A stretch of 64,000 bases of DNA from Thermosynechococcaceae cyanobacterium MS004 (GTDB taxonomy: Bacteria; Cyanobacteriota; Cyanobacteriia; Thermosynechococcales; Thermosynechococcaceae): positions 1 through 64,000 of the forward strand of contig JAKRSB010000133.1 in assembly GCA_022402525.1 (NCBI GenBank), read 5' to 3'. This document shows positions 36,347 through 45,281 of this stretch, piece by piece (position 1 is the first letter of the stretch; each line of letters begins with the position of its first letter). Both the position numbers and the translations under genes were made by a program. The notes under the pieces were generated by a model that saw only the letters and a program-made list of their open reading frames with translations, had not been told where the DNA came from and did not search any database.

Positions 36347-37756
36347 ATGAGTCAAGGCACGCTGTTTGATAAAGTTTGGGACCTGCATACGGTGGGAGTG
36401 CTGCCTTCCGGCCAAACCCAGCTTTTCATCGGACTGCACCTGATCCATGAGGTGACTAGCCCCCAAGCCTTTTCTATGCTGCGCGAGCGGGGGCTTACGG
36501 TACTGTTTCCGGAGCGGACGGTGGCGACGGTGGATCACATTGTGCCAACGGAAAACCAGTCTCGTCCCTTTGCCGACCCCCTCGCCGAAGCGATGATGCA
36601 GGAGCTGGAAAAAAATGTCGAGCAGAACGGCATTCGGTTTTATAGCGTAGGTTCAGGCAATCAGGGCATTGTCCATGTCATTGCGCCAGAGCAAGGCTTT
36701 ACCCAGCCCGGTATGACGATCGCCTGTGGAGACAGTCACACCTCAACCCACGGAGCTTTTGGCGCGATCGCCTTTGGCATTGGCACCAGTCAGGTTCGGG
36801 ATGTCTTGGCCTCTCAAACCCTAGCGCTGGCCAAGCTCAAAGTGCGTCGAGTCGAGGTGAACGGCAGCTTAAATCCTGGGGTCTATGCCAAAGACGTTAT
36901 TTTGCACATCATTCGGAAACTGGGCGTCAAGGGTGGGGTGGGCTACGCCTACGAATTTGCCGGAACCACCTTTGATCAGCTAGGGATGGAAGAACGGATG
37001 ACCGTCTGCAATATGGCGATCGAGGGTGGAGCGCGTTGCGGCTACGTCAACCCAGACCAGATCACCTTCGACTACCTAAAAGGACGAGACTTTGCCCCAA
37101 CAGGCTCGGATTGGGAGAAAGCCATCCAGTGGTGGACGAGCCTGCGCAGCGATACAGATGCGCAGTACGACGACATTGTGACCTTTGATGCTGCCGACAT
37201 TGCGCCCACGGTCACTTGGGGAATTACCCCCAGTCAAGGGATTGGAGTAGATGAGGCCGTACCCACCGCTGATACCCTGCCAGCCTCGGAGCAGCCTATT
37301 GCCCAAGAAGCCTATGAGTACATGGACTTAGAGCCTGGGGCTTTGATTCAGGGCACAAAAATTGATGTGTGCTTCATTGGAAGCTGTACCAATGGCCGCA
37401 TCAGCGATCTTAGGGAGGCGGCAAAGGTGGCGCAAGGTCGTCATGTGGCCCAGGGCATTAAGGCGTTTGTCGTACCTGGCTCAGAGCGGGTGAAGCAGCA
37501 GGCCGAAGAGGAGGGGCTAGATCAGGTTTTTCGAGCGGCGGGCTTTGAATGGCGCGAACCGGGCTGTTCCATGTGCCTTGCCATGAATCCTGATAAATTG
37601 CAGGGGCGACAAATCAGCGCGTCTTCCTCCAACCGTAACTTTAAGGGACGCCAAGGCTCTGCTTCAGGGCGAACGCTGCTCATGAGTCCGGCAATGGTGG
37701 CCGCAGCGGCGATCGCGGGTCAGGTCACGGATGTACGCGAATTGATTGCCCATTAG
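36347..37756 (+). CDS. leuC: 3-isopropylmalate dehydratase large subunit
   Basis: Aconitase-family enzyme of leucine synthesis, isomerising 2- to 3-isopropylmalate with LeuD. 469 residues: [56 protein letters not shown] (two cluster Cys region) and [11 protein letters not shown] (further cluster Cys), [11 protein letters not shown]. All 4Fe-4S ligands are present. leuD is not adjacent; in some cyanobacteria the two subunit genes are apart, so this is not alarming. Confidence 0.96.
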   Translation: MSQGTLFDKVWDLHTVGVLPSGQTQLFIGLHLIHEVTSPQAFSMLRERGLTVLFPERTVATVDHIVPTENQSRPFADPLAEAMMQELEKNVEQNGIRFYSVGSGNQGIVHVIAPEQGFTQPGMTIACGDSHTSTHGAFGAIAFGIGTSQVRDVLASQTLALAKLKVRRVEVNGSLNPGVYAKDVILHIIRKLGVKGGVGYAYEFAGTTFDQLGMEERMTVCNMAIEGGARCGYVNPDQITFDYLKGRDFAPTGSDWEKAIQWWTSLRSDTDAQYDDIVTFDAADIAPTVTWGITPSQGIGVDEAVPTADTLPASEQPIAQEAYEYMDLEPGALIQGTKIDVCFIGSCTNGRISDLREAAKVAQGRHVAQGIKAFVVPGSERVKQQAEEEGLDQVFRAAGFEWREPGCSMCLAMNPDKLQGRQISASSSNRNFKGRQGSASGRTLLMSPAMVAAAAIAGQVTDVRELIAH

Positions 37757-37770
37757 TGTGCCCATTAGCG

Positions 37771-37799
37771 TGAGGGAAAGGCAGCCGCCGAGTCCCTCA
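37771..37799. terminator. Possible bidirectional hairpin between convergent genes
   Basis: TGAGGGA and TCCCTCA pair across a 15-nt loop in the 48-bp gap between leuC and the convergent secreted-protein gene. No T-tract; weak. Confidence 0.3.
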
Positions 37800-37804
37800 A
37801 CCGC

Positions 37805-38227
37805 TCAAAACGATAGATTTACATCCGTTAGGCTAATGCGCCAAAACCCTTCAAAGGGGCGCGGGTGCGGGGGTTGAAGGTTGTCTGGGCTATTGTCTGC
37901 CACCCCAATGCTAAAGAACCCGCCAAAATTCACAAAGCCCCGACTCCAGGCTTCAATTCCCTTCAGGTCTTGAATGTTGGATTGCTTGAGCCGAACGGTC
38001 TGCCGTGAGCCGTTGACAAAGTAAAGAATCGCCTGGTTTTTCCGAAACTCGACCTCGACCTGAAAGACCCCGCCCGTTTCATAGGAGTAAACCTGCCCTG
38101 CAAAGCGTCTCCCGTCAATATTTTTGCCCTGATATTCAGCGGCGATCGCACGTTGTTCTACAGATGCGATCGTCCCTAGAATTGCCATAACAACAATCAG
38201 AAAGCGAGTTGAGCGATCATTCTTCAT
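37805..38227 (-). CDS. Secreted protein of unknown function
   Basis: 140 residues. A signal peptide (FLIVVMAILGTIASVEQRAIAAE, cut near AIA-AE) precedes a small beta-rich domain of alternating strands (GVFQVEVEFRKNQAILYFVNGSRQTVRL, GIEAWSRGFVNFGGFFSIGV, FEGFWRISLTDVNL). I do not recognise the family. Likely periplasmic. The spacing between signal and domain is short, and no transmembrane segment follows. Confidence 0.7.
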   Translation of the reverse strand: MKNDRSTRFLIVVMAILGTIASVEQRAIAAEYQGKNIDGRRFAGQVYSYETGGVFQVEVEFRKNQAILYFVNGSRQTVRLKQSNIQDLKGIEAWSRGFVNFGGFFSIGVADNSPDNLQPPHPRPFEGFWRISLTDVNLSF

Positions 38228-38383
38228 AGGCTTTCTCGTGGGCTTTTCCCATTCTAGGGCATGGTCTGATGTAAAAGTTTAGGCCTGCCGCCTTGCCAGA
38301 TCGCCCTGAGATAGATACTCCAATGAGGTGTTTTCTGCACGATTGATATGTTATCCTGTCATTTGCCTAGAGAGTTTTCTAGT

Positions 38384-38454
38384 GCGGGTGTAGTTTAGTG
38401 GTAAAACCTTAGCCTTCCAAGCTAATGATAGGGGTTCGATTCCCCTCACCCGCT
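38384..38454 (+). tRNA. tRNA-Gly(TCC)
   Basis: 71-nt cloverleaf: acceptor GCGGGTG/CACCCGC (7 bp), D-loop TTTAGTGGTAAAAC, anticodon stem TTAGC/GCTAA with loop CTTCCAA (anticodon TCC), T-arm GGGGTTCGATTCCCC, discriminator T. CCA is not encoded. Confidence 0.97.
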
Positions 38455-38574
38455 TCTGAATACAATCGTTAAAATCTTTCATGGCAAAGGCTTTCCAAAT
38501 TGACTCAATGCTTTGCATTGGGCTTGCTTGGGTATAGATAGTGACAGTTAGACCATCTTTTAGTTCTAACTACG

Positions 38575-38597
38575 GTGGTAAACACCTAGCCTTTCAA
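38575..38597 (+). pseudogene. tRNA-Gly-like fragment
   Basis: Over 23 nt it matches the tRNA-Gly D-loop to anticodon segment (38398-38420) at 19 positions without gaps, including GTGGTAAA and TAGCCTT. It has no acceptor or T-arm, so it cannot be a working tRNA; a decayed partial duplicate is likely. Confidence 0.45.
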
Positions 38598-38762
38598 AAA
38601 GTCCGCGATAGTGACCTGAAGCGTTGAAAAGACTGCTCTCAGAGGGTTAGCGCAATGGATAAAGTCGAGATCAGGCGGCCATTGGCATCATCATCTCACC
38701 CGATACGTTTAAGAATCCGACGAATCGGTTCACTGTAGTGACGGTGAAAGCATAGCTGAATC

Positions 38763-38806
38763 AAATCAAAGCCCCTCTCCGCAATTGCGGAGAGGGGCTT
38801 TGATTT
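38763..38806. terminator. Perfect 44-nt palindrome, probable terminator
   Basis: AAATCAAAGCCCCTCTCCGC followed by AATT and the exact reverse complement: a 22-bp stem with no spare loop bases on paper. The GC core with A/T flanks works as a terminator in both directions, ending transcripts from the tRNA side about 140 bp before the response regulator gene. Confidence 0.8.
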
Positions 38807-38948
38807 TGGGATGATAAAGTTCCTTCCTGTGTCTTGCCAGTCTGAGAAATGCCTACAGAATATCTGTTATCATTTGTTATCAGAATGCATTTCGACGCTG
38901 CACCAGCGTAAAACGAACTTGCTAACCCGTTAAGGAGCGTGAGTCATC

Positions 38949-39701
38949 TTGGCTAATCCTAAGAAAAAAATTTTAATTGTGGATGATGAGGCGATGATTC
39001 GCCGGATTCTATCGACTCGTTTAACGATGGTTGGCTATGATGTGTGGCTGGCGGCGGATGGTATTGAGGCTTTAGAAATTTGCAAGAAAAATCTGCCTGA
39101 TTTGATTGTTTTGGATGTCATGATGCCAAGACTGAATGGCTTAGAGGTTTGCGAAGAATTACGCAAGTCGAGTGCTGTTCCTATCATCATGTTGACGGCC
39201 CTTGGTGATGTGGCCGATCGCATTGCAGGCCTTCAGATGGGTGCGGATGACTACCTTCCCAAGCCGTTTTCTCCGAAAGAGCTGGAGGAGCGCATCAATG
39301 CAATTTTGCGTCGAGTGGATGGTGTTTCTACCCTTGCATCTTTGGTGGAACGGGAGGTTCCTGGGATCATTCAGGCTGGGCCGCTTCGGCTTGAGATTTA
39401 TAAGCGTCAGGTATTTTTGAAGGGTGAGCGAATTCAGTTGACGGGGATGGAGTTTGACTTGCTGGAGCTTTTGGCCAGTAATGCGGGTAAGACTGTGTCT
39501 CGTGCCGATATTTTACAGAAGGTTTGGGGCTATAGCCCTAGACACTATGCAGATATGCGTGTGGTAGATGTGCATGTGTCCCGGCTGCGCTCTAAGATTG
39601 GCGATAATCCCAAAAGTCCAGAGTATATCCACACGGATTGGGGGACGGGCTATTTTTTTCAAGGCGTGACGGGTGTTTCGTCTGAGGTGGCGATCGCTTA
39701 G
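38949..39701 (+). CDS. RpaB-type OmpR-family response regulator
   Basis: 250 residues. The receiver has the acid pair Asp12-Asp13 (IVDDEAMIRRIL), phosphoacceptor Asp56 (LIVLDVMMP), Thr83 region (IIMLTALGDVADRI) and Lys105 (PKPFSPKELEERI). The winged-helix domain ends LTGMEFDLLELL ... GYSPRHYADMRVVDVHVSRLRSKIGDNP ... GTGYFFQ. The sequence follows the RpaB/Ycf27 pattern, the essential high-light and redox regulator of cyanobacteria, but is divergent in places, so it could be a paralog. Start is TTG with AAGGAG about 11 nt upstream. Hlips are classic RpaB targets, and one is in this window. Confidence 0.85.
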   Translation: MANPKKKILIVDDEAMIRRILSTRLTMVGYDVWLAADGIEALEICKKNLPDLIVLDVMMPRLNGLEVCEELRKSSAVPIIMLTALGDVADRIAGLQMGADDYLPKPFSPKELEERINAILRRVDGVSTLASLVEREVPGIIQAGPLRLEIYKRQVFLKGERIQLTGMEFDLLELLASNAGKTVSRADILQKVWGYSPRHYADMRVVDVHVSRLRSKIGDNPKSPEYIHTDWGTGYFFQGVTGVSSEVAIA

Positions 39702-39726
39702 GGACTGCGCAACCTAAAGGTATAAG

Positions 39727-39755
39727 AAGCGCTCCTCAGGTTATGAGGAGCGCTT
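39727..39755. terminator. Bidirectional terminator between convergent genes
   Basis: AAGCGCTCCTCA and TGAGGAGCGCTT form a 12-bp perfect stem with a 5-nt loop, with a T-run on the plus strand (CTTTTGCTT). It serves the RpaB-type gene and possibly gcvP, whose stop is 26 nt away. Confidence 0.85.
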
Positions 39756-39780
39756 TTGCTTGGTTCTCTAACGAGTGAGC

Positions 39781-42747
39781 TTAATCGTTGTAAGCATCAA
39801 TAGGCAAACAGCTACACACTAAATTGCGATCGCCATAGGCATTATCAATGCGACCCACAGAAGGCCAAAATTTGCGATCTCGCGTCCAGGAGGCTGGGAA
39901 CGCTGCCCGCTGCCGGGAGTAAGCATGCGTCCAGCTATCCGCCGTGACCGCTTCTGCGGTATGTGGGGCATATTTCAAAACATTATCTTGGGGGTCAGCC
40001 TGCCCTGCCTCAATTTCCGCGATCTCCGCTCGAATGGCAATCATCGCTTCGCAGAATCGATCTAGTTCAGCCTTAGACTCGCTCTCTGTCGGCTCAATCA
40101 TGACCGTACCTGGAACTGGCCAAGAGACGGTGGGGGCGTGATACCCATAGTCCATCAATCGCTTGGCAATGTCCTCCACCTCAATGCCAGCGGACTTTTT
40201 AAGGTGACGTAGGTCTAAGATGCATTCATGGGCGACAAGCCCTGAAGTTCCTTTGTAAAGGACAGGATAGTAAGGCTCTAGCAGCTTTGCCATATAGTTG
40301 GCGTTGAGAATGGCAACCTTGGTGGCGTCGGTTAGTCCTTCTCCGCCCATCATGACAATGTACATCCAAGAAATGGGTAGAATGCTGGCGCTGCCCCAGG
40401 GTGCCGCAGAAACTGCCCCTAAACTGTCTGACCCACCAACGGTCACGAGGGGATGACTGGGGAGAAAGGGTTGGAGGTGGGATTTGACGCCAATCGGTCC
40501 CATCCCAGGGCCACCGCCGCCGTGGGGAATGCAAAAGGTTTTGTGGAGATTCAGGTGGCAGACATCTGCGCCAAAGTCTGCGGGGCGGCACAGCCCAACC
40601 TGGGCATTCATGTTGGCACCATCCATGTAGACCTGTCCACCATGGGCGTGGATAATCTCACAAATTTCACGGATGCCTGTTTCAAAAACGCCATGGGTGG
40701 AGGGATAGGTCACCATGAGGGCGGCAAGATTGCTGCTGTGGGCTTCGGCTTTGGCGCGCAGATCGGCAATATCAATGTTGCCGTCTTCATCGCAGCCGAC
40801 CACGACAACTTTCATTCCGGCCATGACTGCACTGGCGGGGTTTGTGCCGTGGGCTGAGTCTGGAATGAGGCAAATGGTTCGGTGGGCTTCATTCCGGCTG
40901 TTGTGATAGCCGCGAATGACCAGCAGCCCTGCATATTCTCCCTGGGAGCCTGCATTGGGCTGGAGGGAAATACTGTCAAACCCTGTGATCTCTGCCAGCA
41001 TTGCTTCAAGCTGCTGAAACAGGACTTGGTAGCCTTGGGTTTGGGAGATGGGGGCAAAGGGATGGATTTGACCAAACTCAGGCCAAGTCACGGGAATCAT
41101 TTCCGCTGTGGCGTTGAGTTTCATCGTGCATGACCCCAAGGGAATCATGGAGTGCGTAAGGGATAAATCTTTGGACTGAAGATGCTGGATGTATCTGAGC
41201 AGCTCGGTTTCAGAATGGTACTGATTAAAGACGGGGTGGGTGAGGTAAGGGCTGGAGCGCGCAAAGGGGGCGGAGTAGCTCGTCTCTGGCGCAAGGGACT
41301 CCAGGGTAAAGTCAAGGGAGCGATCGCCCGCAAAGATCGCCAAGATATCCAAGACATCTTGCTTTGACACGGTTTCGTCTAGGGAAATGCCAAGGGTGGT
41401 TTCATTGACCAACCGAAAGTTAATTTGGGAGGCCTGCGATCGCGCCTGAATCTGAACGAGCGCTTCTGGGGCAACCGAAACCTGAATCGTGTCAAAAAAC
41501 TGCTCTGTCAGGATGGTATAGCCGAGCTGCTTCAGCCCAGTAGCTAGGGCATGGGTGCGCTGGTGGATGCGCTGGGCAATGCCTCGGAGCCCTGCGGGGC
41601 CATGATAAACCGCGTAAAAGCTTGCCATCACGGCCAGCAACACCTGAGCGGTGCAGATATTGCTGGTGGCCTTGTCTCGGCGGATATGCTGCTCTCTCGT
41701 CTGGAGCGCCAGCCGCAGCGCCCGTTTCCCTGCTGCATCATGGGATACACCCACAATCCGGCCTGGAATTTGACGCTTGTAGGCTTCTTTGGTGGCAAAG
41801 TAGGCCGCATGGGGACCTCCGTAACCAAAGGGCACCCCAAAGCGCTGGGTACAGCCCACCGCGACATCTGCACCAAATTCACCGGGGGGTGTCAGCAGCG
41901 TGAGGCTCAGCAGATCTGCGGCCACGGTGACTAAGGCTGAGGCGGCATGGGCTTTGTCAATAAATGCGCGATAGTCGTATAGGGTGCCGTCTGTGGCAGG
42001 GTACTGAAGCAAGACACCAAAGGTTGGCTGGGCCTCAAAGTCGTAGGTTTGATGATCGCCTACGACAACCTCAATGCCGAGGGGGATGGCGCGGGTTTTG
42101 ACCACATCGATCGTCTGGGGATGGCAGGCTTGAGAGACAAAAAACGTCTGAGCCTTTGTTCTGCAGAGATTAAGGCTCAGGGTCATCGCTTCTGCTGCGG
42201 CAGTCCCTTCGTCCAGTAAGGACGCATTGGCAATTTCTAGTCCGGTCAGATCGGTGATGAGGGTCTGGAAGTTGAGTAAGGCTTCTAGACGCCCTTGGGC
42301 AATTTCGGCTTGGTAGGGGGTGTACTGCGTATACCAGCCTGGATTTTCTAAGACGTTACGCTGAATGACTGGGGGGGTGATGCATCCGGCATAGCCCATT
42401 CCGATATAGGAGCGAAAGACCTGATTTTGAGCCGCGATCGCCTTTAGGGTTGCCAGCGCTTCATGCTCGCTAAGCGCAGATTTACTGGGTATAAATTTAC
42501 TGGGTGTAGATGATTTACCGAGAGCGGCTTCACTGCAGACTGACGCTAGCGTTAGGGGTGACTGGAGTCGAATCGCGCTCGGCACCGCATGCTCCACCAA
42601 ATCTTCTAGGCTAGAAAGCCCTATTGCCTCCAGCATGGCCTGAATTTCCGCAGCATTTGGCCCAATGTGACGCTGCGCAAAGCTCACTTCGTTATCCCAA
42701 GAGACTTCACGAGTGACTACAGGAACCTGAACTGAAGTGTCTGTCAT
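39781..42747 (-). CDS. gcvP: Glycine dehydrogenase (decarboxylating), GcvP
   Basis: P protein of the glycine cleavage system, needed for photorespiratory glycine. 988 residues from ATG 42747; N- and C-terminal halves are each aminotransferase-like. Visible: [79 protein letters not shown], and the PLP lysine in [19 protein letters not shown] 2 x 15 bp duplication at 42479-42508 lies in the variable stretch [15 protein letters not shown]. The other gcv genes are not nearby. The open frame continues 33 codons upstream without family match. Confidence 0.96.
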   Translation of the reverse strand: MTDTSVQVPVVTREVSWDNEVSFAQRHIGPNAAEIQAMLEAIGLSSLEDLVEHAVPSAIRLQSPLTLASVCSEAALGKSSTPSKFIPSKSALSEHEALATLKAIAAQNQVFRSYIGMGYAGCITPPVIQRNVLENPGWYTQYTPYQAEIAQGRLEALLNFQTLITDLTGLEIANASLLDEGTAAAEAMTLSLNLCRTKAQTFFVSQACHPQTIDVVKTRAIPLGIEVVVGDHQTYDFEAQPTFGVLLQYPATDGTLYDYRAFIDKAHAASALVTVAADLLSLTLLTPPGEFGADVAVGCTQRFGVPFGYGGPHAAYFATKEAYKRQIPGRIVGVSHDAAGKRALRLALQTREQHIRRDKATSNICTAQVLLAVMASFYAVYHGPAGLRGIAQRIHQRTHALATGLKQLGYTILTEQFFDTIQVSVAPEALVQIQARSQASQINFRLVNETTLGISLDETVSKQDVLDILAIFAGDRSLDFTLESLAPETSYSAPFARSSPYLTHPVFNQYHSETELLRYIQHLQSKDLSLTHSMIPLGSCTMKLNATAEMIPVTWPEFGQIHPFAPISQTQGYQVLFQQLEAMLAEITGFDSISLQPNAGSQGEYAGLLVIRGYHNSRNEAHRTICLIPDSAHGTNPASAVMAGMKVVVVGCDEDGNIDIADLRAKAEAHSSNLAALMVTYPSTHGVFETGIREICEIIHAHGGQVYMDGANMNAQVGLCRPADFGADVCHLNLHKTFCIPHGGGGPGMGPIGVKSHLQPFLPSHPLVTVGGSDSLGAVSAAPWGSASILPISWMYIVMMGGEGLTDATKVAILNANYMAKLLEPYYPVLYKGTSGLVAHECILDLRHLKKSAGIEVEDIAKRLMDYGYHAPTVSWPVPGTVMIEPTESESKAELDRFCEAMIAIRAEIAEIEAGQADPQDNVLKYAPHTAEAVTADSWTHAYSRQRAAFPASWTRDRKFWPSVGRIDNAYGDRNLVCSCLPIDAYND
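42479..42508 (-). repeat. 2 x 15 bp in-frame repeat in gcvP
   Basis: GATTTACTGGGTATA and AATTTACTGGGTGTA (plus-strand sequence), in-frame in a variable loop of GcvP. Confidence 0.85.
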
Positions 42748-43109
42748 AAGAGTTTTGCAATAGTAAGGGTATCTAGAAAACTGGAGCCAGATGTTTAGAG
42801 TTATTACGATTCGTGAATGCTTCTTGAATTCTATTGAGTGTAGCAACTGTTGTAGAACTACGCACGATCTGTTGTAGAACTACGGACGATCTAATTGAGC
42901 GAGGCGCGCAGTCTAGCGTAAGACTGATTTTGAACTTTTTGGACTCAGAGTTTGGACTCAGAGTAAGGGTCTATCCATAACGGCACTTTTCACAAAGGGG
43001 GACGGATTGAAGAATTCACAAGACGCTGCAATGGACGGATAGAAATCTGGATGATGTAGCATAGGTGATCGATGCCTGTTGGGCTTCGCCCTTATGGAGA
43101 TTGGCGTTT
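42748..43109. other. Spacer with direct repeats
   Basis: About 360 bp. A 22-bp near-perfect duplication beginning TGTTGTAGAACTACG lies at about 42848-42891, and a 13-bp duplication TTTGGACTCAGAG at about 42938-42963. No glycine riboswitch is recognisable upstream of gcvP. Confidence 0.6.
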
Positions 43110-43292
43110 ATGTTTTCCTTAAGGCCACGCTGGCTCGCACAATCTTTTCTCTGGACCTTGGCGATCGCAGTCCTCGTCTATCTGTTGCGCGGATTTGCCA
43201 TTCTCACGATGATACCGGGGGTCGTCATCGGTATTCTGTGGACGGCTGCCATTGGCTTGGGCATCTATCTAGCGCTCTCTAATCTTCGATAA
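43110..43292 (+). CDS. Small two-helix membrane protein
   Basis: 60 residues from ATG 43110, which has GGAG 9 nt upstream. After a basic start (FSLRPRWLAQ) come two helices (SFLWTLAIAVLVYLLRGF and MIPGVVIGILWTAAIGLGIYLAL). The pattern is that of small conserved cyanobacterial membrane proteins; the function is unknown. The upstream extension of the frame looks spurious. Confidence 0.65.
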   Translation: MFSLRPRWLAQSFLWTLAIAVLVYLLRGFAILTMIPGVVIGILWTAAIGLGIYLALSNLR

Positions 43293-43336
43293 GAATCGCA
43301 GCAGCGCCGCAGTAGCCAGCTCACGTAATCCCGTCT

Positions 43337-44050
43337 CTACTCCTCCGCATCAAGCTCTCCCACGAACTGGAGTTGATTCGAGGGTTGACTGGAGCCAGTT
43401 GCCCGCAGGACAACAGCGGCACCGGACTGCGGAATAATGCCGCTGATGGCCGTAATGTTGACCTGATGCGTGACCATGACCATGACGCCTGGGTTGTTCT
43501 GATTTTCTACAATGAACTGACGCAGTTGTTGAGTCTGTGACTCATCCTTGCTGCGGTCTTGAAAAAAAGAGTTGAGGACAGGAAACGGCTCGACTTGTCC
43601 AATATCCATCCGCCGAGCCGTTTCTAAGCAGCGGCACCACTGGCTAGAAAGCACCTTGGAAATAACCAGATTTTGCGATCGCAGTAAGTTCCCCAGACGC
43701 ATCGCTTGCTGCTGACCTTCCAGTGAGAGGTTGCGCTGAGTAGAACAATCATCCAGACGGAAGCCCGGTGGATCTCCGATTCCGGGCGCAAGGGCATGAC
43801 GGAACAAAATTACGTAGCCTTTCCCTTGGCGCAACTGCGACCAGATTGCTGCCTCAGCAGGATGGCGTGGCGGCGCAGGGACTTGAGGAGACAAATTGAC
43901 GGAAGGCGAAGCCGATACAGTAACAGTAGGGGCCTCACCAGACGGCGGCAGACTCGAAGAAGAGCGGCTACAGCCCACCATGATCAGGGCGTAAAATCCC
44001 AAAATGACGAACAAATCTCTCACGGGCAATCTCTTGCTGAAATCTCTCAC
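43337..44050 (-). CDS. Histidine phosphatase family lipoprotein
   Basis: 237 residues. An N-terminal signal ends MVGC (Cys27), a likely lipobox. After a Pro/Ser linker comes the histidine phosphatase domain: VILFRHALAPG (phospho-His RHA), LSLEGQQQAMRLG, LSSQWCRCLETARRM and VMVTHQVNITAISG (second His). Members act on varied phosphoesters; the substrate here is unknown. Cell-surface or periplasmic placement is inferred from the signal. Confidence 0.85.
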   Translation of the reverse strand: MRDFSKRLPVRDLFVILGFYALIMVGCSRSSSSLPPSGEAPTVTVSASPSVNLSPQVPAPPRHPAEAAIWSQLRQGKGYVILFRHALAPGIGDPPGFRLDDCSTQRNLSLEGQQQAMRLGNLLRSQNLVISKVLSSQWCRCLETARRMDIGQVEPFPVLNSFFQDRSKDESQTQQLRQFIVENQNNPGVMVMVTHQVNITAISGIIPQSGAAVVLRATGSSQPSNQLQFVGELDAEE

Positions 44051-44125
44051 TAGGAATCTCTTACTAAGAATCTCTCGCTAGGAACCTTGCACCAGAAATC
44101 TTGCACCAGAAATCTCTCACCGCTT
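44030..44125. repeat. About 7 x 14 bp imperfect array
   Basis: Units such as AATCTCTCACTAGG, AATCTCTTACTAAG and AATCTTGCACCAGA run through the start of the phosphatase gene and its upstream region. The first unit encodes part of FSKRLPVRDL. Confidence 0.8.
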
Positions 44126-44290
44126 ATCAGGGTAGCAGCCCCTGAAGAATAACCTCATGCCCGTGATTGGTCACCCGGAAGACTTGAGGGATGAATGATA
44201 CGGCGGAATGTGAGCCGTTTCCAGATGCTCATTCCGAAAATCGCAAGGGTTAAGCATGGTTCAGGCATTACTCGGCTCTCGTCCTAGCGG

Positions 44291-45094
44291 CTAAGCTTTT
44301 CCCTGAAAGTGTTTCGGCCAAAGGCGATCGCAAAAAAATAGCGTCCCTGATGCCACGCATAGAGGCACGGTCAGGAGGTTCAAAAAAGGAATGCTCACCA
44401 AAAAGAGGCTCATCAACCCAAAGCTCGCGGTGGCGGGTAGGTTGCTATAAATTAGCCCCAGCTTGCGCCGAAATTTTAGCCGCCGTCGCTCTAGAGGTGA
44501 ATCTAAAAAGTCTAGACACACAAGCGTTGCAGCCAAAGCCACCCCTCCCACCGAAGCGATCGCAGAGCCAAGCCCCGGCAGCAAGTTGAGCAGGAGACAG
44601 GTGCCGCCCACCAGCACCAGTAAGACCAGCTTCTTTAGCTCAAACTGAAGCGCCCGCAAAATATCCTGAACCAGACCCACCTCAATGATTTCAAGCTGAT
44701 GGGTTTGAATCTGCTCAATGCGTTCCGAAAGCTTGCCATACCAAGGCGCACCCAGCAGCGTCCCAAACTGGGCAAACAGTAAACCAATGAGCAAAAATAG
44801 GCCCACGCTCAAAATGACGCGAATCACCCAGCCAATCCCAGCTCCCACTTCGTCAATAAAGCCTAGCCAGCTCGGTAAAGTCGCCTCCCAGCTGGTTAGC
44901 CAAACCGAAAAGCCGCTCAGCTCACCATTAATCCACTCCCAGCTCGGCAGGAACAGGCCCAGGTATAGTCCTACCCCCAGCACCACATTCAAGAGCAAGG
45001 GAAACACCATATAGCTCAACAGCACAGGCTTATGGAGAAACAGCTTAAAAGCCCGAAAGGGATAGGTTCCACCGGCAATCAGTCCGCCAAGCAT
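44291..45094 (-). CDS. EI24-domain membrane protein
   Basis: 267 residues with about six hydrophobic segments. The EI24/CysZ-like pattern is visible at the start (GGLIAGGTYPFRAFKLFLHKP), middle (IGLLFAQFGTLLGAPWYGKLSERIE) and end (ASFGLMSLFLVSIPFLNLLTVPLCVASGTLFFCDR). CysZ members import sulfate; cyanobacterial EI24 proteins are not characterised, so transport is only possible. Separated from the FIST gene by a repeat array. Confidence 0.8.
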   Translation of the reverse strand: MLGGLIAGGTYPFRAFKLFLHKPVLLSYMVFPLLLNVVLGVGLYLGLFLPSWEWINGELSGFSVWLTSWEATLPSWLGFIDEVGAGIGWVIRVILSVGLFLLIGLLFAQFGTLLGAPWYGKLSERIEQIQTHQLEIIEVGLVQDILRALQFELKKLVLLVLVGGTCLLLNLLPGLGSAIASVGGVALAATLVCLDFLDSPLERRRLKFRRKLGLIYSNLPATASFGLMSLFLVSIPFLNLLTVPLCVASGTLFFCDRLWPKHFQGKA

Positions 45095-45202
45095 AATTCA
45101 ATCCGCCAAGCATAGGTATGTCTAGATGTTGTGCTTAAGAAGTCAGTCTGGACGTTTGCGTGGGCCGTTAGGCTAGCCAGCTCGTCGTGGGCTAGCCCAA
45201 TA

Positions 45203-45277
45203 GAGGGTTTCAGCACAGAGGGCTTCAGCACAGAGGGTTTTTGCACAGAGGGGTTCAGCGCAGAGGGTTTCAGCGTA
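45203..45277. repeat. 5 x 15 bp tandem array
   Basis: Units GAGGGTTTCAGCACA, GAGGGCTTCAGCACA, GAGGGTTTTTGCACA, GAGGGGTTCAGCGCA and GAGGGTTTCAGCGTA fill most of the gap between the FIST gene stop and the EI24 gene start. The array is free of stops in several frames, so long spurious frames cross it. Confidence 0.95.
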
Positions 45278-45281
45278 GCCT

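Larger units (their letters stand above)
38455..38948. other. Spacer with tRNA-like remnants and a strong palindrome
   Basis: About 490 bp between tRNA-Gly and the RpaB-type gene. It holds a degraded copy of the tRNA-Gly middle (38575-38597), a tRNA D-arm-like stretch (TTAGCGCAATGGATA, about 38648-38662), and the 44-nt palindrome at 38763-38806. No protein gene is convincing. Confidence 0.55.
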
